A stretch of DNA of 64,000 nt from Mycolicibacterium iranicum (lineage in GTDB: Bacteria > Actinomycetota > Actinomycetes > Mycobacteriales > Mycobacteriaceae), in contig NZ_JACHVU010000012.1 in NCBI RefSeq assembly GCF_014190915.1, positions 1 through 64,000 on the forward strand, written 5' to 3'. The translations under genes were made by a program, and so were the position numbers. Below the pieces are notes generated by a model that did not search any database, was not told the DNA's origin, and saw nothing but the letters and a program-made list of their open reading frames with translations. This document shows positions 41,815-50,553 of this stretch, piece after piece; position 1 is the stretch's first letter; every line of letters begins with the position of its first letter.

Positions 41815-42417
41815 TCACAGCCCGAAAGCTCCGCCCTCGGCCAGGATCGCCACCCCGAGACCGATGAGGACGACGGGCAGCACGATGTGCCCCCACGACA
41901 CGAGCACCGCAGCGACGGGACGGCGGGTCGCGAGGAACCAGCCGACGGCGCACCACAGGGCGACCCCGACCAGGAACACCACGGCATAGACCGGGATCTC
42001 CTCGGCGCCGGAGACGGCGAACACCGGGACGTAGACGCCGATGTTGTCGCCGCCGTTGGCGAACGTGACGGCAGCGACCTGAAGCATCCCGGCCGGCGAC
42101 GCGCCCTCGACGTCATCGAGATCGGCATCGGTCGATCCGCGGCGTCGCCAGACCTCCCACGCCGCACGCACACCCAGGATGAGCGGTAGGAGACCGAGGT
42201 AGGGGATGGCCGCCTCCGGCAGGAGTTCGGCACCCAGCGCGCCGAGGACCGCAACCGCCACGATGGCCGTGAAGCCGATGTACTGACCCGCGGCGATGCG
42301 CCATGCTGCGGAGCGCGAGCGTGCGGCCTGACCGAAGAACACGGCCAGGACGAGGAGGTCGTCCACGTTCGTCACCGCGAACATCGCGACGGCCCTGCCG
42401 GCCACCGTCCAATCCAC
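41815..42417 (-). CDS. CadD-like cadmium resistance transporter family protein
   Basis: A 200-aa membrane protein with about five helices: MFAVTNVDDLLVLAVFFGQA, GQYIGFTAIVAVAVLG, VTFANGGDNIGVYVPVFAV. The two Asn-Val/Gly-Asp motifs (TNVDD, NGGDN) match the CadD/LysE-like permeases. These have been linked to cadmium or other cation resistance, and the substrate here is inferred. The GTG at 42417 is chosen. The gene ends 11 bp from the convergent kinase gene and follows ndh with a short gap. Confidence 0.78.
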   Translation of the reverse strand: MDWTVAGRAVAMFAVTNVDDLLVLAVFFGQAARSRSAAWRIAAGQYIGFTAIVAVAVLGALGAELLPEAAIPYLGLLPLILGVRAAWEVWRRRGSTDADLDDVEGASPAGMLQVAAVTFANGGDNIGVYVPVFAVSGAEEIPVYAVVFLVGVALWCAVGWFLATRRPVAAVLVSWGHIVLPVVLIGLGVAILAEGGAFGL

Positions 42418-42431
42418 AGACGCTGCGTGCG

Positions 42432-43799
42432 CTAGGCGGTGTGGCCGGAAGCGGGCTTGTCGCCGGACCGGTTTCCCTGATGCACCGGAGATTCCCAGGT
42501 GTATGGCTCCTCGGGATGGCCCGAGCCGCCGAGGATGAAAGTCCGGTCGCTGCGGTTGGCCCGCGCGATGGTCGCCATCCACGTGCCGACGGTGCTGAAC
42601 CGGTTACGCACGCCGGTGAGGAACGCGATGTGGATGAAACCCCAGCCGAGCCATCCCAGAGCTCCGGTGAGCTTCACCGGACCGGCTTGAAGCAGGGCGT
42701 GCCCTCGGCTGATGTACGCAGCCGACCCCAGATCGCGGTAGCGAAATTTCTTGCGTCTGCTGCCCGCAAGGTCGCGCCGGATGGACGCGGCCGCGTGGAG
42801 CCCGCCCTGCATGGCGTTCTCCGCAACCCCGGGCAGCCCGTCGCGCCCGGCCAGGTCACCGATCACGAACACCTCGGGGTGCTGCGGGACCGACAGGTCT
42901 TCGTCGACCGCGATTCGGCCCGACCGATCGGTCGTGGCGCCCAGCATCTCGGCGGCGTGGCGGGCGAAGGGGACCGCCTCGACGCCGGCGGTCCACAACA
43001 CGGTGCGCGTCGCGTAATCCCGGGATTCTCCGGCGCCTTTGGGCTTCACGGTGATGCCGTCGCGGCGGACGTCGCTGACGTGGACGCCGAAGTGCAGTTC
43101 CACGCCCAAGTCCTCCAGCACGCGGGAGGCACGCTCCGACAAGGCGGGGGCAAAACTCTTGAGTACACGATCGCCGCCGTCGAACAGCAGCACCCGCGCG
43201 TCCTGGGGCTCGATGCTGTGGAACTCGTTGGCCAGCGCCCTGGTGGCCAATTCCCTGATCTGCCCTGCTAATTCGACACCTGTCGGACCCGCGCCCGTCA
43301 CCGCGAAGGTGAGCCACTGGTCGCGTTCAGGGCCGGGCGGGAGCGTCTCGGCGATCTCGAAGGCGGCGAACAGGCGCCGCCGGATGCTCAGCGCGTCGTC
43401 GAGGGTCTTCATGCCCGGCGCCCACGCAGCGAAATCCTCGTTGCCGAAGTACGACTGGCGCATGCCGGCGGCGATGACGAGGTAGTCGTAGTCGAGTTCG
43501 AAGGTGGAATCGTCGGGGCGGCGCGCCGTTACGCGGCGCTGCTCGACATCGAGGCGAACGGCCTCACCGAGCAGCGTGGTGACATTGCGGTGCTCGGAGA
43601 GCTCTTCGCGCAGCGAGCGGCTGATCTGGCCGATACTCAGTGTGCCGGTCGCACACTGGTAGAGCAGGGGCTGGAAGACGTGGCACGCCGCGCGGTCGAG
43701 CAGCGTGACGTCCACGCCGACGCGGCCGAGCCGGCGGGCGCAGAACAGCCCGCCGAACCCGCCGCCGATGATGACGACCTTGGGCCGTTGCTCATCCAT
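42432..43799 (-). CDS. ndh: Type II NADH dehydrogenase (NAD(P)/FAD-dependent oxidoreductase)
   Basis: A 455-aa flavoprotein with two dinucleotide-binding folds: IIGGGFGGLFCARRLG at the N-terminus for FAD and FAVTGAGPTGVELAGQI near residue 165 for NADH. Further typical segments are YLVIAAGMRQSYFG, FVIGDLAG and a C-terminal membrane-associating part (LGWLGWGFIHIAFLTGVRNR). It would pass electrons from NADH to menaquinone without pumping protons. Mycobacteria often carry two such genes. This could be either or a paralogue. Confidence 0.9.
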   Translation of the reverse strand: MDEQRPKVVIIGGGFGGLFCARRLGRVGVDVTLLDRAACHVFQPLLYQCATGTLSIGQISRSLREELSEHRNVTTLLGEAVRLDVEQRRVTARRPDDSTFELDYDYLVIAAGMRQSYFGNEDFAAWAPGMKTLDDALSIRRRLFAAFEIAETLPPGPERDQWLTFAVTGAGPTGVELAGQIRELATRALANEFHSIEPQDARVLLFDGGDRVLKSFAPALSERASRVLEDLGVELHFGVHVSDVRRDGITVKPKGAGESRDYATRTVLWTAGVEAVPFARHAAEMLGATTDRSGRIAVDEDLSVPQHPEVFVIGDLAGRDGLPGVAENAMQGGLHAAASIRRDLAGSRRKKFRYRDLGSAAYISRGHALLQAGPVKLTGALGWLGWGFIHIAFLTGVRNRFSTVGTWMATIARANRSDRTFILGGSGHPEEPYTWESPVHQGNRSGDKPASGHTA

Positions 43800-43820
43800 G
43801 TGCTGACAGGCCGGCCGCGG

Positions 43821-43997
43821 TCAGCCCTGCTGACCGGGCCGCTCCGCATCGACGATCTTGCGCTCGTGCTCGGTGCGACGTTCCAACTCGTCCTCGTCGA
43901 GGTGCTTGGACTCCTTGGCGTGCTCGCGGTGGTCGGGGTGCACCTGCTCGGTCGGCACCATCACATCGTTGAGGTCTGCTGCATCGTCGGTAGCCAT
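43821..43997 (-). CDS. Small hydrophilic protein upstream of ndh
   Basis: A 58-aa, highly charged protein (MATDDAADLNDVMVPTEQVH; HAKESKHLDEDELERRTEHE) with no recognisable domain. It starts at ATG 43997 and ends 21 bp before the ndh ATG, in the same orientation. The Glu/Asp/Lys-rich helical make-up is unlike random GC-rich frames, which usually read Arg/Ala/Pro-rich, so it is probably real. Function unknown. Confidence 0.5.
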   Translation of the reverse strand: MATDDAADLNDVMVPTEQVHPDHREHAKESKHLDEDELERRTEHERKIVDAERPGQQG

Positions 43998-44058
43998 GCA
44001 CAAGCCGTACCCATTCTGGCCGGAATTGCACCTGGGAACCGGCCGGCCCCGATCCGGA

Positions 44059-44418
44059 TCAGGTGCAGCAGTTCGGATCGAGTGCCGTGCACAGCGCCTG
44101 CAGGGACTCGGGACGCACCCGGTGGTAGACGTTCATGCCGCGCCGGTCGGAGACCACCAGCCCTGCTCTGCGCAGCTGTCCCAGGTGATGGCTGACCGTC
44201 GACTCGCTGAGCTGCAGGACGGCGGCCAGTTCACCGGAGACCTCTTCCCCCGTCGGGGAACTGAACAGATGGGACACGATCTTCACGCGAACCGGGTCGG
44301 CCAGTGCCTTGAGCCGTAACGCCACCTCGAGGGCGTCGGCGTCACTCATCGGTCCTGAGGCCACGGGCGCACAGCACACCGGGGCGGTGGTGTCGATCAC
44401 CGGCAGCGCTTTGGGCAT
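44059..44418 (-). CDS. arsR: ArsR-family arsenic-responsive repressor
   Basis: A 119-aa winged-helix repressor: LKALADPVRVKIVSHLFSS, then recognition helix LSESTVSHHLGQLRRAGLV. The usual ELCVC metal motif is absent. Candidate As(III) ligands are Cys15–Cys16 near the N-terminus and Cys117–Cys118 at the C-terminal end. It is divergent from arsI–acr3–arsC. Two GACATATATC motifs lie in the shared gap, so it should repress the operon until arsenite binds. Confidence 0.9.
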   Translation of the reverse strand: MPKALPVIDTTAPVCCAPVASGPMSDADALEVALRLKALADPVRVKIVSHLFSSPTGEEVSGELAAVLQLSESTVSHHLGQLRRAGLVVSDRRGMNVYHRVRPESLQALCTALDPNCCT

Positions 44419-44441
44419 GGTGCCATCATGCCACAAGAATT

Positions 44442-44495
44442 GACATATATCGAAAAGGTGGGCCATCATGGGTCAGCACGAATTCGACATATATC
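44442..44495 (+). promoter_or_regulatory. Duplicated operator/promoter motif of the ars operon
   Basis: GACATATATC occurs at 44442–44451 and again at 44486–44495. The repeat is longer than this: GCCATCATG precedes each copy (44422 and 44462), followed by GAATT just before the motif. TTGACATATAT also resembles promoter elements. Two ArsR dimers probably bind here. Confidence 0.6.
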
Positions 44496-44516
44496 TCAAG
44501 CCCTGGAGGCGACACC

Positions 44517-44936
44517 ATGTCCCGTGTGCAACTCGCGCTCAACGTCGACGATCTCGACGAGGCAATCGCGTTCTACCGCAAACTCTTCGGCGTGGAACCC
44601 GCGAAGGTCAAACCCGGCTACGCGAATTTCGCGGTGGCCGATCCGCCACTCAAACTCGTCCTGCTGGAGAACCCCGGTTCCGGCGGGACCCTCAACCATC
44701 TCGGCGTCGAAGTCGGTTCCAGCGACGTGGTCCGGTCCGAGATCGAACGCCTCACCGAGCAGGGGATGTTCACCGAAGAAGAGATCGGTGCGACGTGCTG
44801 CTTCGCCACCCAGGACAAGGTATGGGTGACCGGCCCCGGATCGGAGAAGTGGGAGATCTATACCGTGCTCGCCGATTCCGACACGTTCGGCACGACGCCC
44901 ACGCTGCTCTCACCTGACCCGGCCGCGTCCGCGTGA
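44517..44936 (+). CDS. arsI: ArsI/CadI family VOC protein (C–As lyase-like)
   Basis: A 139-aa glyoxalase/dioxygenase-fold protein. It reads very close to mycobacterial CadI as I recall it (MSRVQLALNVDDL, KPGYANFAVADPPLKLVLLE, TLNHLGVEVGSS). The vicinal Cys94–Cys95 in ATCCFATQDKVWV matches the thiol pair that binds trivalent organoarsenicals in ArsI, which breaks the C–As bond. CadI is cadmium-induced in M. tuberculosis. In this operon an arsenic role is more likely. An SD-like GGAGG lies just upstream of the ATG. Confidence 0.88.
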   Translation: MSRVQLALNVDDLDEAIAFYRKLFGVEPAKVKPGYANFAVADPPLKLVLLENPGSGGTLNHLGVEVGSSDVVRSEIERLTEQGMFTEEEIGATCCFATQDKVWVTGPGSEKWEIYTVLADSDTFGTTPTLLSPDPAASA

Positions 44937-46018
44937 GCGGACAGGCAGCCGTCGAACGACCCTCCACCGCAGGGCTTTCGACGCTGGATCGGTGGTTGCC
45001 GCTGTGGATAGGCCTGGCGATGGCAGCGGGTCTGCTGCTCGGACGCGCGGTGCCCGGCATGGGTTCACTCCTCGACGGCATCCAGGTCGACGGCATCTCG
45101 CTACCCATCGCCCTCGGTCTGCTGATCATGATGTATCCGGTGCTGGCCAAGGTGCGCTACGACCGGATCGGCACCGTGACCGGCGATCGCCGACTGCTGC
45201 TGAGCTCGCTCCTGCTGAACTGGGTGGTCGGGCCGGCGCTGATGTTCGGACTGGCCTGGCTGCTGCTTCCCGACCTGCCCGAGTACCGCACCGGGCTGAT
45301 CATCGTCGGACTGGCCCGCTGTATCGCCATGGTCATCATCTGGAACGACCTCGCCTGCGGGGACCGCGAGGCCGCCGCGGTCCTGGTGGCGTTGAACTCG
45401 ATCTTCCAGGTCGTCATGTTCGCCGTACTGGGCTGGTTTTATCTGTCGGTGTTGCCCGGCTGGCTCGGGCTGGAGCAGGCCAGCATCTCCGCATCCCCCT
45501 GGGAGATCGCGAAATCCGTCCTGATATTCCTCGGGGTCCCGCTGCTCGCGGGCTACCTGACGCGGCGGTTCGGCGAACGCGCCCGGGGACGCGCCTGGTA
45601 CGAGACCGCCTTCCTGCCCCGCATCGGTCCCTGGGCCCTGTACGGGCTGCTGTTCACGATCGTCGTTCTCTTTGCCCTGCAGGGTGACCAGATCACGAGC
45701 AGGCCCTGGGACGTGGCCCGGATCGCGGTGCCGCTATTGATCTACTTCGCGGTCATGTGGGGCGGAGGTTATGCGCTCGGGGCGATGATCGGCCTGGGGT
45801 ACGAACGCACCGCGACCCTGGCGTTCACCGCGGCCGGCAATAACTTCGAACTCGCCATCGCGGTGGCCATCGCGACCTTCGGGGCGACCTCGGGGCAGGC
45901 GCTCGCCGGGGTGGTGGGCCCGTTGATCGAGGTTCCGGTCCTCGTGGCTCTGGTCTACCTGTCCCTGGCGCTCAAACGGCACTTTCACCGAATGCCGTCG
46001 AAACCTGTTGAGAGGTAG
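44933..46018 (+). CDS. acr3: Acr3-type arsenite efflux permease
   Basis: A 361-aa membrane protein with about ten helices. Family motifs: LLIMMYPVLAKVRYD, LARCIAMVIIWNDLACGDRE with the conserved Cys, and TAAGNNFELAIAVAIATFG near the end. It exports As(III) using the membrane potential. The GTG start overlaps the arsI stop by 4 nt and arsC follows after 3 nt. Confidence 0.94.
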   Translation: MSGQAAVERPSTAGLSTLDRWLPLWIGLAMAAGLLLGRAVPGMGSLLDGIQVDGISLPIALGLLIMMYPVLAKVRYDRIGTVTGDRRLLLSSLLLNWVVGPALMFGLAWLLLPDLPEYRTGLIIVGLARCIAMVIIWNDLACGDREAAAVLVALNSIFQVVMFAVLGWFYLSVLPGWLGLEQASISASPWEIAKSVLIFLGVPLLAGYLTRRFGERARGRAWYETAFLPRIGPWALYGLLFTIVVLFALQGDQITSRPWDVARIAVPLLIYFAVMWGGGYALGAMIGLGYERTATLAFTAAGNNFELAIAVAIATFGATSGQALAGVVGPLIEVPVLVALVYLSLALKRHFHRMPSKPVER

Positions 46019-46021
46019 ACC

Positions 46022-46453
46022 ATGTCAGGTACACCAACGGTCCTGTTCCTGTGCACCCACAATGCCGGGCGTTCGCAGATGGCACTCGGGTACTTCAGGC
46101 ACCTGGCCGGTGTCCGTGCCGTCGGGTGGTCGGCCGGATCTGAGCCCGCCGACCAGATCAACCCGTCGGCCGTCGCGGCGATGGCCGAGGTCGGCATCGA
46201 CATCACCGGTGAGTTCCCCAAGCCGTGGACCGACGAGAGCGTGCGCGCCGCGGATGTGGTCGTCACGATGGGTTGCGGCGACAACTGCCCGTTCTATCCC
46301 GGGAAGCGTTACGAGAACTGGGAACTCGCCGACCCCGCGGGGCAGTCGGTCGCTGCTGTCAGGCCGATCCGCGACGAGATCGAGAGCCGCGTGCGCGGGC
46401 TCCTCGCCGAGCTCGATGTCCTGAAAGACGGACCGGGTTCTCAGCCGGTCTGA
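46022..46453 (+). CDS. arsC: Arsenate reductase (low-molecular-weight phosphatase type)
   Basis: A 143-aa enzyme with P-loop CTHNAGRS from Cys11 and the redox Cys pair Cys85 and Cys89 in MGCGDNCPF. It reduces arsenate to arsenite for export by Acr3. In actinobacteria electrons usually come from mycothiol/mycoredoxin or thioredoxin, and which applies here is not visible. It is the last gene of the ars operon, and its 3' end overlaps the convergent EamA gene by 13 bp. Confidence 0.93.
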   Translation: MSGTPTVLFLCTHNAGRSQMALGYFRHLAGVRAVGWSAGSEPADQINPSAVAAMAEVGIDITGEFPKPWTDESVRAADVVVTMGCGDNCPFYPGKRYENWELADPAGQSVAAVRPIRDEIESRVRGLLAELDVLKDGPGSQPV

Positions 46454-47337
46454 TCGGGTTGCGCCGGTACCGATTTCGCGCGCACTGCGAGCAGGCCGCC
46501 CCCGATCACCAGCGCCATGCCGAGGTAGGTGAACAGCGTGGGGCGGTGACCCCACACGATCCAGTCGATCACGGCGGTGAAGACGATGACGGTGTAGATG
46601 AACGGCCCGAGTTTTTCCGCCGAGGCGTAGCGGTAGGCCGCGACGATCAGGATCTGCGACAAGAGCTGGGTCAGTCCGAGCCCCACGAGCCAGGGCCACG
46701 CCGCGGGCTCGGTGGGTTGCCAGTCGGCGAGCGCGATCGGCACTGACAGCACGGTCGACAGCAGGAAGTAGTAGAACAGGATGCGCAGCGCCGGTTCCGT
46801 CCTGCCCAGCCAACGGACCGACATCATCGCGACAGCCAGAAGCAACGCGCCCGCCAGAGCCGAGAGTTCGCCGGCCGAGAAACCGCGCCCCTGGGGCTGG
46901 AGCACCAGCAGCACTCCGACGAAACCGACGCCGGCGCCCAGCCAGGTGGCAGCAGCCACCCGCACCCTGGTGACAGCCCACGCGATGAGGGGCATCCACA
47001 GCGGAGCGCTGTAGGTGAGCAGGGTCGCGTTGGCGAGCGGGATCTGGCTGATCGCGAAGAACAGGGCATACCAGCACCCGGTCCCCATGACCGCGCGCAG
47101 CAGGTGTAGCCCCACCACTTGGGTACGCATCGACCGCCACCCGTCGCGCCACGCCGCCGGCAGCAGGAACAGCAGGCAGACGGCGTTCTGGAACAGCAGC
47201 AGGACACCGGTCGAGGTGTACTGGCCCGAGACCTTCGCCAGAGTGCCGACCAGCGCTACGCAGAAGAAGGCGGCGGTGGTGAGAAACGCTCCCACCCTGA
47301 GGTTCTCGCTGCGGTAACCGGCAGTCGCCTCACGCAC
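46441..47337 (-). CDS. EamA-family (DMT superfamily) transporter
   Basis: A 298-aa membrane protein with about ten helices in two EamA halves (LLFQNAVCLLFLLPAAWRDG; GLGLTQLLSQILIVAAYRYA; LFTYLGMALVIGGGLLAVRA). The family moves small metabolites, often outward. Substrate unknown. The start overlaps the end of the upstream SDR gene by 8 nt, so the pair is probably cotranscribed. Confidence 0.88.
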   Translation of the reverse strand: MREATAGYRSENLRVGAFLTTAAFFCVALVGTLAKVSGQYTSTGVLLLFQNAVCLLFLLPAAWRDGWRSMRTQVVGLHLLRAVMGTGCWYALFFAISQIPLANATLLTYSAPLWMPLIAWAVTRVRVAAATWLGAGVGFVGVLLVLQPQGRGFSAGELSALAGALLLAVAMMSVRWLGRTEPALRILFYYFLLSTVLSVPIALADWQPTEPAAWPWLVGLGLTQLLSQILIVAAYRYASAEKLGPFIYTVIVFTAVIDWIVWGHRPTLFTYLGMALVIGGGLLAVRAKSVPAQPDQTG

Positions 47338-48205
47338 CGGTACCGCCGACCGACTGCGCCGGGCGGGGCGTCGACCGCTTCATGACGCCGTTGAGCAGGC
47401 GCGGCGACACGAGGTCCAGTGCCCGCAGCGGCAGCATCTTGCGGGGCGCGATCCGTACCGGCCTCGTCTGCGCGGCGACCACCATCCACTCGGCGGCCTC
47501 GTCGGCGCTCAGCGCGGCCAGGCCGTCATAGGCCCGCGTCGGCGCGATCATCGGCGTGGCCACCAGGGGGTAGTAGATCGTCGTCGAGTGCACGCCCGAG
47601 TCGGCCATCTCGTTGTCGATCACCCGGCTGACGGCGCTCAGCGCCGCCTTGGAGGCGTTGTAGACGCCGAACAGCGGAGAGGATTCCGGCATCACCCGCC
47701 AACTCGAGATGTTGATGATGTGACCGTCTCCGCGCTCGACCATGCCCGGCGCGAGTCCGCGGATGAGCCGCAGCGGCGCGTAGTAGTTGAGTGCGATGGT
47801 GCGTTCGACGTCGTGCCACCGCTCCAGGGATTCGAGCAGCGGCCGCCGGATCGACCGGCCCGCGTTGTTGATCAGGATGTCCACCGCGCCGACGCGCTGC
47901 ACGAGGTCGTCGACGGCGTCGAGGTCGGCGAGATTCGCGGCCATCGCGATCGCATGACCACCCCGGGCGCCGACGCGTTCGACGAGTTCGTCCAGCAGCG
48001 GTGCGCGCCGAGCCACCACGATGACCGTCGCCCCCAGGGCGGCCAGCCTCTCCGCGGCGACCTCGCCGATGCCCGAGGATGCCCCGGTGAGCAGTATGCG
48101 CTTGCCCCGCAGGGCGATTGGAGCTCGTGCCGCCCGGCGCGGCAGCGGACGCATGCCCGCCAGCCGTAGCGCCCGACGCAGGTCGGCGGCACGGTTCTCG
48201 GTCAT
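47330..48205 (-). CDS. SDR-family NAD(P)-dependent oxidoreductase
   Basis: A 291-aa classical SDR with TGASSGIGEVAAERLAALG, NNAGRSIRRPL, ISSWRVMPESSPLFGVYNAS-K (catalytic Ser, Tyr, Lys) and an N-terminal extension of ~30 residues. It lacks the VDIC insertion of the mycofactocin-type SDRs at 29–36 kb and so belongs to another subgroup. The ATG at 48205 is chosen. The 287-bp divergent gap to the phosphodiesterase gene includes an AT-richer part (ATCTAATTTCC, CATTTTTGG) likely to hold promoters. Confidence 0.88.
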   Translation of the reverse strand: MTENRAADLRRALRLAGMRPLPRRAARAPIALRGKRILLTGASSGIGEVAAERLAALGATVIVVARRAPLLDELVERVGARGGHAIAMAANLADLDAVDDLVQRVGAVDILINNAGRSIRRPLLESLERWHDVERTIALNYYAPLRLIRGLAPGMVERGDGHIINISSWRVMPESSPLFGVYNASKAALSAVSRVIDNEMADSGVHSTTIYYPLVATPMIAPTRAYDGLAALSADEAAEWMVVAAQTRPVRIAPRKMLPLRALDLVSPRLLNGVMKRSTPRPAQSVGGTGA

Positions 48206-48492
48206 GGGCCCGCTTTCGTGGTCGTCGGCCCCGGCCAGGGCGCGAGGGCGCGAGCGCCTGCAGCGATTGTGGCGGATCCGAGGCCGGCGGACCGCCGAAC
48301 GGGGATCTAATTTCCGCAACCGTCATTTTTGGTGGGCGCCCGCGCACCCGGCCCCGCGGCATTGCGGTGCCAACTCGTTCAATCGTGGACAGCGAACCGC
48401 TCGCAGGGCGTAATTTACGGGCAGAACAACCGTGTTCCTGTCGGGCGACGCCTGCGCGCGCCGGCCGCGGTGTCCCCGAGGTAAGGACTGTG

Positions 48493-50499
48493 ATGGGTTA
48501 CGCCAACAACATTGGTCGTGTCGGAGCGCTCGCCGTGACACTGGGGGTCGGGTGGGCCATCGCCTCGGCACCCGGAGTCGCGTACGCCGACACCTCGGAT
48601 TCCTCCGCGTCGAGCGAATCCTCGTCGAGTGCGTCTGCGGATTCCGACGCGCCCTCCTCGCCGTCGTCGCAGACTGACGACTCCGGGGCCGGCGGTTCCT
48701 CGTCGGCACACGACGAGACCGAATCCGACAGCGACGAGCCGAACGATACGGATCCCGACGCCGGGGATGCCGACGTCACGGACGCCGGCGAGACAGACAC
48801 GGACGCCGACGAGGTAGCCGCCGAGGCAGCCGCGGACGCCGAGGCCGGGCAGCAGACCGGCACTTCCGAAGGCCCGGCTCCCGAGGACGAGAACGCCCCG
48901 GAGAAGGAGACCGCAGCCGGGGACACGGGACAGGCGTACGCGGCCAGTGTCGATGCCTCCGAGCCGCAGCCCGGGCCGGCCCGCGCAACAGCCCGGACCA
49001 CGCTCGTCACCGCGATCTCCGAGGTGGTGACATCGTTGTTCCAGCCGCGGCCGGAGCCGGCGCCCGTGACACCGCTGCAGGGATCGACGATGCTGGCCTC
49101 GCTGGCTGCGGTGCGGGATCAGTTGGAGCGCAGCACGAACCGCCGTGCCGCACCCTCACAGACCGTCGGCCTGCTGGCCGACACCCCCAACGTGCTCGTG
49201 ATCGGCGTCGACGGCACGAACCTCAGCCGCGTTCTCGCCGACCCCGCCAACGTCAACTTCTTCAGGCTGATCCAGGGCGGTACCACGGCGGCGTCGTCGA
49301 TCGTCGGGCACACCACCGTCTCCAACCCGTCGTGGTCGTCGATTCTGACGGGGGCGTGGGGCGAGAAGACGGGTGTCATCAACAATGTCTTCACCCCGTG
49401 GACCTACAACAAATGGCCGACGGTGTTCACCCAGTTGGAATCGCTCAACCCCGACATCGAGACCACGTCGATCGCGAACTGGAACGTCATCTCGGCGATC
49501 GCGAGCTCGGGGCTCGGCGTCGACAACCTGTTCAACGTCCCCGAGCTCGCCGACGATCCGCGATGGTTGAAGTCCGACGACCTGGTCGGCGACCTCACCG
49601 AGATCGCGATCGCGAATGCCAGCTCCGATGTCGCCAACCTGATGTTCAGCTACTTCGTCGGCGTGGACGAGAACGGCCATCTGTACGGCGGCGATTCCCC
49701 GGAGTACGCCGAGGCCATCCGGAACTTCGATCGCAACCTCGGCGAAATCATGCAGGCCGTCGACACGTGGGAAGCGGCCACCGGCGAGCAGTGGACCATC
49801 CTGATGGTGACCGACCACGGCCATCAGCCGCAGCAGGGTCTCGGGCACGGGTTCCAGTCACCGGACGAGACTTCGACCTTCGTCGTCGCGAACAACCCCG
49901 ATCTGTTCACCGCGGGTGGGGTCAATCTGAAGTACTCGATCATCGACGTGACCCCGACCCTGATGGACCTCTTCGGTTTCGAGCCTTCCCCGGACTCGGA
50001 CGGGGTGTCCCTCACCGACCTCGGTGGCAGCACCCTCACCCCGGCCGATGACGATGCCGCGTTGCGTGCCGCGCTGCAGGACGCCATCGCGATGAACGGC
50101 TATCCCGACATCGCCACCAACATCGCGCTCAGCATCCGCACCATCGCGGCCACCATTCCGTACTACGTCGACAACATCGTCAACGGCATCACCTCGGGTC
50201 TGCAGTCCCTGGCCGACGACGGCGTCTTCCTGATCAGTCCGCTCGCGGCCCTGGCCATCGTGCCGGTCAAGTTCTTCGGCGATCTGGCCTACGTCGCGAC
50301 CAACATCGTCGCCCAGATCGTCGCCCGCCTGACCGGCGTGACCGGGGCGAGCATCTTCCCGCTGGTCCGACCGGAGCCGCCCACCTTCCCCGAGACACCC
50401 GACGGCGTCTCGACGCCCGACCTCGTGGCTGTCGCCTGCACAGGGGGGCGCGTCTCGAGCGCGGTGTTCGCCTGCGGGGCACCGGCAATCGCGGTCTGA
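48493..50499 (+). CDS. Secreted phosphodiesterase/nucleotide pyrophosphatase-like protein with acidic linker
   Basis: A 668-aa protein. It has a Sec signal peptide (ALAVTLGVGWAIASAPGVAYA), then about 120 residues of Ser/Asp/Glu/Ala-rich low-complexity sequence, then an alkaline-phosphatase-fold domain with metal motifs VLVIGVDGTNLS, SNPSWSSILTGAWGEKTG and TILMVTDHGHQP…GHG. The last ~180 residues are hydrophobic and helical (IATNIALSIRTIAATI, LAALAIVPVKFFGDLAYV). It probably hydrolyses phosphodiesters outside the membrane. The ATG at 48493 is preceded by GAGGTAAGG. Confidence 0.83.
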   Translation: MGYANNIGRVGALAVTLGVGWAIASAPGVAYADTSDSSASSESSSSASADSDAPSSPSSQTDDSGAGGSSSAHDETESDSDEPNDTDPDAGDADVTDAGETDTDADEVAAEAAADAEAGQQTGTSEGPAPEDENAPEKETAAGDTGQAYAASVDASEPQPGPARATARTTLVTAISEVVTSLFQPRPEPAPVTPLQGSTMLASLAAVRDQLERSTNRRAAPSQTVGLLADTPNVLVIGVDGTNLSRVLADPANVNFFRLIQGGTTAASSIVGHTTVSNPSWSSILTGAWGEKTGVINNVFTPWTYNKWPTVFTQLESLNPDIETTSIANWNVISAIASSGLGVDNLFNVPELADDPRWLKSDDLVGDLTEIAIANASSDVANLMFSYFVGVDENGHLYGGDSPEYAEAIRNFDRNLGEIMQAVDTWEAATGEQWTILMVTDHGHQPQQGLGHGFQSPDETSTFVVANNPDLFTAGGVNLKYSIIDVTPTLMDLFGFEPSPDSDGVSLTDLGGSTLTPADDDAALRAALQDAIAMNGYPDIATNIALSIRTIAATIPYYVDNIVNGITSGLQSLADDGVFLISPLAALAIVPVKFFGDLAYVATNIVAQIVARLTGVTGASIFPLVRPEPPTFPETPDGVSTPDLVAVACTGGRVSSAVFACGAPAIAV

Positions 50500-50553
50500 G
50501 AATGGGTGCCAGCAGGAATGCCCGCGGCGGCATCCGTGCCTAACGTGTGACGT

